A DNA stretch of 64,000 nt from the IMG/VR virus record IMGVR_UViG_3300022932_000015, positions 30,210 to 94,209 of that record; one strand, 5' to 3'. Each line of letters begins with the position of its first letter. Within the stretch, counting starts at the first letter, position 1. This stretch comes from a virus. Positions 59,254 through 64,000 of this stretch are shown one piece after another. The notes below the pieces were generated by a model. That model was not told the origin of the DNA. It was given only the letters and a program-made list of their open reading frames with translations, and searched no databases. The translations under genes were made by a program, and so were the position numbers.

Positions 59254-61476
59254 ATGAAAAGTAAAAATAAATATAGCAAAAAACCAACTATACTTCCTAA
59301 GTATTATGTTGGAGGAAATCCAAATTTTAACGAAGAAAACTTTGATACTATGCAAGCTCCTCAAACAGGTGGAGCTAATGATGTATACAATCAAAGAAGA
59401 AGTCAAGGAGCTAACATAGGACAATATGCAGCTTATGGTCAAAGTGCTATGAATTTGGGAAATCAACTTCAAGCTAATAATCAGCTAGATGAATCAGAAA
59501 GACAAATGGCTAATAATCAAGCTATTAACTCTACTATTGATTCTACAGCAGGTTCAGTTTTACCATGGTATGGTCTTGCAAAAGGAGCTTCTAACATGGG
59601 TAAATCTACTTTACCAAAAGATGCTCAGGGAAATATTGTTGGTGGTGGGAATAAAGCTGCAAATGAGATTATGACTGCTGATCATCAACATATGATTAAT
59701 GATATCCAGAATAAGAATTATGTTGCTCTAGGATTAGATTCAATGGGTATTGGTAAGTTTGGTAGAGCTATTAGTCAACTAACAGGACATTCAAATGATA
59801 CTACTGGTGGATGGAAAGGTTATAATAAAGCTTTTGGTGTTACTCCTGATAAGGAGGCACAGTTTGCAGGTGGTGGTATGAATATGCAGCCAAATGCTGA
59901 AGTTGAGAAACAAGAAAATAGTATTTCACCAAGTGGTGAATTTACTCAATTCAATGGACCAAGCCATGAAAATGGTGGTATCCCAACTAATCTAGATAAG
60001 GGGGAAATGATTTTCTCAGACAGACTTAAATTAGGTAAAAAAACATTTGCACAATTAAATAAACCTAATAATACAAACAAAGAAGATAAAATTTTAGATT
60101 CTAAAGATAGTACAACTTTAAGTAAGAAAACTGCAGAGTTAATGAAGTCTGCTAAATTAAGAGTTAGTGAGAACTTGTTTAAGGCTCAAGAGCAACTTAA
60201 GAGAGATAAAGTAATGTCTTATGCAAAGAAGATGGGAGTTGCTGTACCAGAGAATGGAGAGTATGCTTCAGGAGGTCGCTATAATGTACCAAAGTATCCA
60301 TATGGTGGACCTGGAGTCAAAAATGTAACTCCTCCAAATGTGAACTCTATATCTAAATGGCATGAGTGGAATCAAGCACAAGGAAATTTACCAGTAGAAG
60401 GTCATCAAAATCAATACTATAATCCTAAGGAATATGTGCAAACACCAAGTGGATATACTAAAGTTGGAGATGTTGGTAAAACAGTTAACTATAATAATGA
60501 TCCTTCATATACACCATTTTTAAATTTCTATCAACCTAATCAAGTTAATAAGCCAAGCGCTGGAGCTTCATACCAACCTAATGTAAATATAGGTAAGACT
60601 CTACCTAAGTTCACTTATACTAATGACCCATCATTGGGATCTTATGATCAACAATTTGAGAATTATAAGAAAGTTAATGTAGGTACTTTTGCAAATGGGG
60701 GAGTTAATGATCCAGAAGATGATTTAATGATTCCTAAGCAAGCCTATAATCCTTATAACGGATTAATGAATGCTCCAGTTTATAATCCTAGTATGTATGG
60801 TACTGGGAAATATGATCCTGCTGATATGGAACTTAGAGGTAATCCTCAGATTCAAAATGTTCCACAATATCAACCAGATAATATTCCTAGTAATAACTCT
60901 AATAAACCAAACTGGAAAAACATTGCTACTCAAGCAGGATTATTTGCAGCACAAAATGCAGGTAGTATATATGATTTAGTAAATAGACAAAAGCCAGAAG
61001 TCACAAAATATGATAGAATTACTGCAAGTACATTAGATCCAACAGCAGCAATAAGAGATGTAGATTCAGAAACCAAGAGAGCTACTTACAATGTGAGAGA
61101 TGCTAGTGGTGGTAATGCTGGTTCTTATATATCTAATAGAGTTGCTTTAGCTACTCAAAATGCTTTATCAAAAGATAGAGTTAGACAAGAATATGGAAAT
61201 ATAAATGCCCAAATATTAAATAGAGTTGCTTCTGAAAATGCTCAAATATCTAGAGAAGAAACTGAAAGAAATAAAATGGCTAGAGCTAATGCGAGAAGTA
61301 CTACACAATCTGCTATAGGTAGCATTGGTAGTAATACAGTTGGACAATATAGAGATGCTAAAGCTTCTAAATATGATCAACAATCATTAGATAACTTAAG
61401 TGCTTTATATTCTGCTTTAGAAAAAGATCCTCAATTAAAAGCTAAGTGGGAAAAAACTAGAAAAGGATACAAATAA
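59254..61476 (+). CDS. Virion cargo-type protein (740 aa)
   Basis: Basic start MKSKNKYSKKPTILPKYYVG, Gln/Asn/Gly-rich throughout, with motif GPSHENGGIPTNLDKGEMIF and a helical C-terminus with many Arg/Asn. In crAss-like phages the gene after the muzzle protein encodes a protein carried in the virion and ejected (gp45, cargo 1, of crAss001); size and composition fit. Repeated GGxxN runs could mediate packing. No enzymatic motif. Confidence 0.65.
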   Translation: MKSKNKYSKKPTILPKYYVGGNPNFNEENFDTMQAPQTGGANDVYNQRRSQGANIGQYAAYGQSAMNLGNQLQANNQLDESERQMANNQAINSTIDSTAGSVLPWYGLAKGASNMGKSTLPKDAQGNIVGGGNKAANEIMTADHQHMINDIQNKNYVALGLDSMGIGKFGRAISQLTGHSNDTTGGWKGYNKAFGVTPDKEAQFAGGGMNMQPNAEVEKQENSISPSGEFTQFNGPSHENGGIPTNLDKGEMIFSDRLKLGKKTFAQLNKPNNTNKEDKILDSKDSTTLSKKTAELMKSAKLRVSENLFKAQEQLKRDKVMSYAKKMGVAVPENGEYASGGRYNVPKYPYGGPGVKNVTPPNVNSISKWHEWNQAQGNLPVEGHQNQYYNPKEYVQTPSGYTKVGDVGKTVNYNNDPSYTPFLNFYQPNQVNKPSAGASYQPNVNIGKTLPKFTYTNDPSLGSYDQQFENYKKVNVGTFANGGVNDPEDDLMIPKQAYNPYNGLMNAPVYNPSMYGTGKYDPADMELRGNPQIQNVPQYQPDNIPSNNSNKPNWKNIATQAGLFAAQNAGSIYDLVNRQKPEVTKYDRITASTLDPTAAIRDVDSETKRATYNVRDASGGNAGSYISNRVALATQNALSKDRVRQEYGNINAQILNRVASENAQISREETERNKMARANARSTTQSAIGSIGSNTVGQYRDAKASKYDQQSLDNLSALYSALEKDPQLKAKWEKTRKGYK

Positions 61477-61478
61477 TA

Positions 61479-61510
61479 TTTGGTTATATTAATAATTAAT
61501 CTTAATTTTA
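61479..61510 (+). promoter_or_regulatory. Bacteroidota-type promoter before the GIY-YIG gene
   Basis: TTTG at 61479-61482, exactly 20 bases, TAATTTTA at 61503-61510. The ATG of the homing endonuclease follows at 61515, so the leader would be almost absent. Confidence 0.5.
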
Positions 61511-61514
61511 CATC

Positions 61515-62105
61515 ATGCTAATTAATAATGTGTCTGGAATTTATAAAATAAGAAATACGAAGACTGATGAATTTTATATAGGTTCTAGTGTGAAATTAAA
61601 TAAAAGAAAAAATCAACATTTTCTAGCTTTAAGAAATAATACCCATTGTAATTCACATTTACAGAAAGTTTATAATAAGTATACTGAAAATAATTTAAAC
61701 TTTGAGATTTTATTTACATGTCCAAAAGAACATCTAATAGAGTTAGAACAACTTTGTATTGATGAACTAAATCCATATTATAATATTCAGAAGGTAGCTG
61801 GAGGTAGTCCTTTAGGATTAAAAAGATCTGATATTACTAGAAGTAAAATTAGCATAGCGCACAAAGGCAAAAAATTAACAGAAACTCATAAACTGAAATT
61901 GGTAAAAGGGAAAGAAAACTATAAAGGTAAAATATACCAATATAGTGTAGATAACAAATTAATTAAAATCTGGGATTGTCTTACAAAAGATATAGCTACA
62001 GAGCTAAATTTAAAAAAACAATCAATACTAGAAGTATTATGTAATCGAAGAAATTCTTTACATGGTTTTAAATTTAAATATGAAAAGGAGGTTTTAAATG
62101 ATTAA
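61515..62105 (+). CDS. GIY-YIG homing endonuclease with NUMOD domains
   Basis: 196 residues. Nuclease: SGIYKIRN (7-14, GIY), EFYIGSS (19-25, YIG), R31 and E82 region (HLIELEQLCIDELNPYYN). Then a NUMOD3-like segment (GLKRSDITRSKISIAHKGKK) and a NUMOD1-like tail (IYQYSVDNKLIKIWDCLTKD ... GFKFKY). A selfish DNA element inserted between two cargo-type genes. It overlaps the next gene by 8 bases, and its last codons hold that gene's Shine-Dalgarno-like site. Confidence 0.9.
   Translation: MLINNVSGIYKIRNTKTDEFYIGSSVKLNKRKNQHFLALRNNTHCNSHLQKVYNKYTENNLNFEILFTCPKEHLIELEQLCIDELNPYYNIQKVAGGSPLGLKRSDITRSKISIAHKGKKLTETHKLKLVKGKENYKGKIYQYSVDNKLIKIWDCLTKDIATELNLKKQSILEVLCNRRNSLHGFKFKYEKEVLND
62086..62090 (+). 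promoter_or_regulatory. Shine-Dalgarno site (GGAGG)
   Basis: AAGGAGG ends 7 bases before the ATG at 62098. I see no comparable site before the other genes of this arm, which have A-rich leaders instead, so it may have come with the homing endonuclease gene. Confidence 0.5.
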
Positions 62106-64000
62106 TGAATACGATAGATCCACAAGAAATCCTTATCAATCAGTTTATGTACCTTTACCTTTAGACTATCTTTCTGGTATTGCTAAGGGAATGCAGGGAG
62201 AATATGATAAAGGAGTAAAAGCTTCTGATGATTTTACTAAGTTAGGACAAGCTATTAAAGCTTCTCCAGTTGGAGAAGGTATAAAACAACAACTTATCAG
62301 TGAAATGAAATCTGATATGGATAAAGCATATAACTCCACAAAGTCATATTCTTCTCCTGAGTTTCAAAGAACTGTTCAAGAATTATCTAATAAATGGTAC
62401 AATGATCCTAGGATAACTTACTTAAAAGCAGAAAAGGATTTATTTGAAACTACTCAAAAAGAATCAGCTGATCCTAAGAATGCTCGTAATTTAAATTATA
62501 CCTATAATAAGTTCTATGATCCTAGAACTGGTACCTATAAACAAGCTAAGTCAATAGATGAGCTACCTCTAAATTCTAGAGTTACACAGTATGCTGATGC
62601 TTATAAAGCACAATCAGATATTATGAGTAACATTGCTTCCTCTATGACTGGAGGATCTAAAGGTTATGATTTCTCTCACCCTCAATCAGGAGTAGGTCCT
62701 GGGGGAGAATATTATGCTTTTAATAAAGTTACTTCTCAGGTAGAGAAAGTAAGTCCTGAGATGGTTAGAAACATTGCTAATGCTAGTGTACCTCTATATG
62801 CTAAAACAGATGCAGGTACATATGAGTTACAAAAAGAAGCTCAAAAGTATATTGGAGATAAAGCCTATGGTTTAGACTACGATAAGCTAACAGAGTTGGC
62901 TTCACAAAATGAAGGATATAGTTCGCTATTACAAAATATTAATAATAAATTTCAACAAGATTTAACAGGAGTAGGTAAAAAACAAATCTTTACTAAATCT
63001 AAATTTGATGTTGATAATATGACATTAGGAGATAGAGCAAGAGCTGGTAAAAATGATCAACTAGCTCAATTAGCATCTACAACTCCAGAAATATTAAATC
63101 TTAGAGATAATGGAGATTTAAAATCTGTTATGCCTGAGGGATTGTCTAAATTCTATAACAATAATAATTTAGATTTAAGTAATACAGTTCAAGCAGGATC
63201 TAAAGAAGCTGGAGATAGAATTGCTAACATTGGAGGATATTTGAATCTAGATTTAGCTAGTAGTAATAAATCTAATGATATTAATAAGAATGCTGTTGAA
63301 TACGTTAATAACTTATTTGATTATGGTTCTAAGATATTAGGAGTATCTAAAGGAGAAGTGGCAAAATTATACGGTCAACAAAAAGATGGTTATGCTTGGT
63401 TAAAAGGATTAAATGAAAATCACTTTAGAAATCTAACTCTAGAAAAGAATATTGGATCTACATTACAAGCTCCTGAACAAGCTGCTGCTACTAGTTTCTT
63501 CTTAGGCGGAAAACCAACAGAAAAAGAGGCAGGTAAAGCTATCGCTCCTAATATTAGAAATTCAGAGATTACTGATATGCAAGGTAAATTAGTAACAGAT
63601 AAAGAAGGAATAAATTCAAATAACTTTAATGTATCTTCTATTGGGTTTGATAAGCCTGGTCAAGTTGTTTTATCTGGAGCTGATGGTACTCAATTCTTAA
63701 TGAATACTAATTATGAGACATTTAAAAACATTACCAAACCTATTGTTGATATAAACAAAGGTGCAACAAATTACTTAAAAACTTTTGAGTTATCACAAGA
63801 TCAAAAACAACGTCTTGGTGTAGATAAAGCTCCTGTATTTAATACAACTATTGGTAATGTAAATGTTAAAGGTGAGGCTATTGATTGGCATAATTATAAG
63901 TTAAATAATAACAACTATGATGTTGTTACATTTACTACTAGAGCTAATTCTGGATTACCAGAAGTATATGTTAACTATAAAGTTACAGATAATAATGGCA
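62098..64000 (+). CDS. Virion cargo-type protein, partial
   Basis: Open from the ATG at 62098 to the window edge (634 codons, no stop). The start MINEYDRSTRNPYQSVYVPL with PLDYLSGIAKGMQGEYDKGV is the pattern of large crAss-like proteins encoded after the first cargo protein and before the giant RNA polymerase genes. Asn/Lys/Gly-rich, helical, with no catalytic motif in the visible part. It is probably a second virion cargo or ejected protein; the real length is unknown. Confidence 0.65.
   Translation, partial: MINEYDRSTRNPYQSVYVPLPLDYLSGIAKGMQGEYDKGVKASDDFTKLGQAIKASPVGEGIKQQLISEMKSDMDKAYNSTKSYSSPEFQRTVQELSNKWYNDPRITYLKAEKDLFETTQKESADPKNARNLNYTYNKFYDPRTGTYKQAKSIDELPLNSRVTQYADAYKAQSDIMSNIASSMTGGSKGYDFSHPQSGVGPGGEYYAFNKVTSQVEKVSPEMVRNIANASVPLYAKTDAGTYELQKEAQKYIGDKAYGLDYDKLTELASQNEGYSSLLQNINNKFQQDLTGVGKKQIFTKSKFDVDNMTLGDRARAGKNDQLAQLASTTPEILNLRDNGDLKSVMPEGLSKFYNNNNLDLSNTVQAGSKEAGDRIANIGGYLNLDLASSNKSNDINKNAVEYVNNLFDYGSKILGVSKGEVAKLYGQQKDGYAWLKGLNENHFRNLTLEKNIGSTLQAPEQAAATSFFLGGKPTEKEAGKAIAPNIRNSEITDMQGKLVTDKEGINSNNFNVSSIGFDKPGQVVLSGADGTQFLMNTNYETFKNITKPIVDINKGATNYLKTFELSQDQKQRLGVDKAPVFNTTIGNVNVKGEAIDWHNYKLNNNNYDVVTFTTRANSGLPEVYVNYKVTDNNG

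Noticed and set aside
1-64000. Genome-wide recoding of TAG, known in some crAss-like phages.
   Set aside because: Many genes on both arms end in TAG with the next gene starting within a few bases, and the large structural genes read through without internal TAG. Only the site at 12896 stands out.
1-64000. CRISPR arrays and insertion sequences.
   Set aside because: No regularly spaced direct repeats and no transposase motifs were seen; the only short repeats are the retroelement TR/VR pairs and inverted repeats.

Overview
The window looks like the central two thirds of a crAss-like phage genome (Crassvirales; tailed dsDNA phage of Bacteroidota). It is strongly AT-rich and densely packed, and it splits into two divergent arms that meet near 28.5 kb. 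The right arm carries terminase, portal, capsid, ring-protein and very large muzzle/cargo-type genes in crAss-like order. Six sites on that arm fit the Bacteroidota promoter pattern (TTG or TTTG, exactly 20 nt, then TAnnTT plus two bases). Shine-Dalgarno sites are nearly absent. Family names are recalled from motif patterns; no search was run.

Left arm, minus strand (1-28.4 kb). From about 15 kb down to 1 it is a replication and recombination block: 5'-3' exonuclease (cut by the window edge), PD-(D/E)xK nuclease, TOPRIM primase, SSB-like protein, RecA-like ATPase, DnaB-like helicase with a possible loader, SF2 helicase, an archaeo-eukaryotic-type prim-pol with a PriCT-like partner, a nucleotidyltransferase, a VWA/MoxR pair, and family A DNA polymerase. 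From 15.5 to 20.3 kb are small accessory genes and an HNH endonuclease. From 20.7 to 22.8 kb is a diversity-generating retroelement: one reverse transcriptase between two lectin-like target genes, each followed by its own template repeat. From 23.2 to 28.4 kb are tiny membrane, secreted or unknown genes separated by stem-loops, with one tRNA-like sequence.

Right arm, plus strand (28.6-64 kb). A few small early-type genes come first, then a 370-base gene-free structured region. A second small-gene cluster follows (zinc ribbon, HU-like, HExxH protein), then large terminase, portal, scaffold-like protein, major capsid protein, connector/ring proteins, decoration and fibre proteins (collagen-like, glycine-rich, SGNH-like), a lysis/membrane cluster, more ring proteins, a 1554-residue muzzle-type protein and two cargo-type proteins, with a GIY-YIG homing endonuclease between the last two. 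The final gene runs off the window.

The most notable points are the two-cassette retroelement, where every template/variable mismatch falls at a template adenine and each template lies inside a perfect inverted repeat; an in-frame amber codon upstream of the MoxR-type ATPase; two unrelated primase types in one operon; a candidate new structured RNA at 30.0-30.35 kb; and repeated structured spacers between genes of the left arm.
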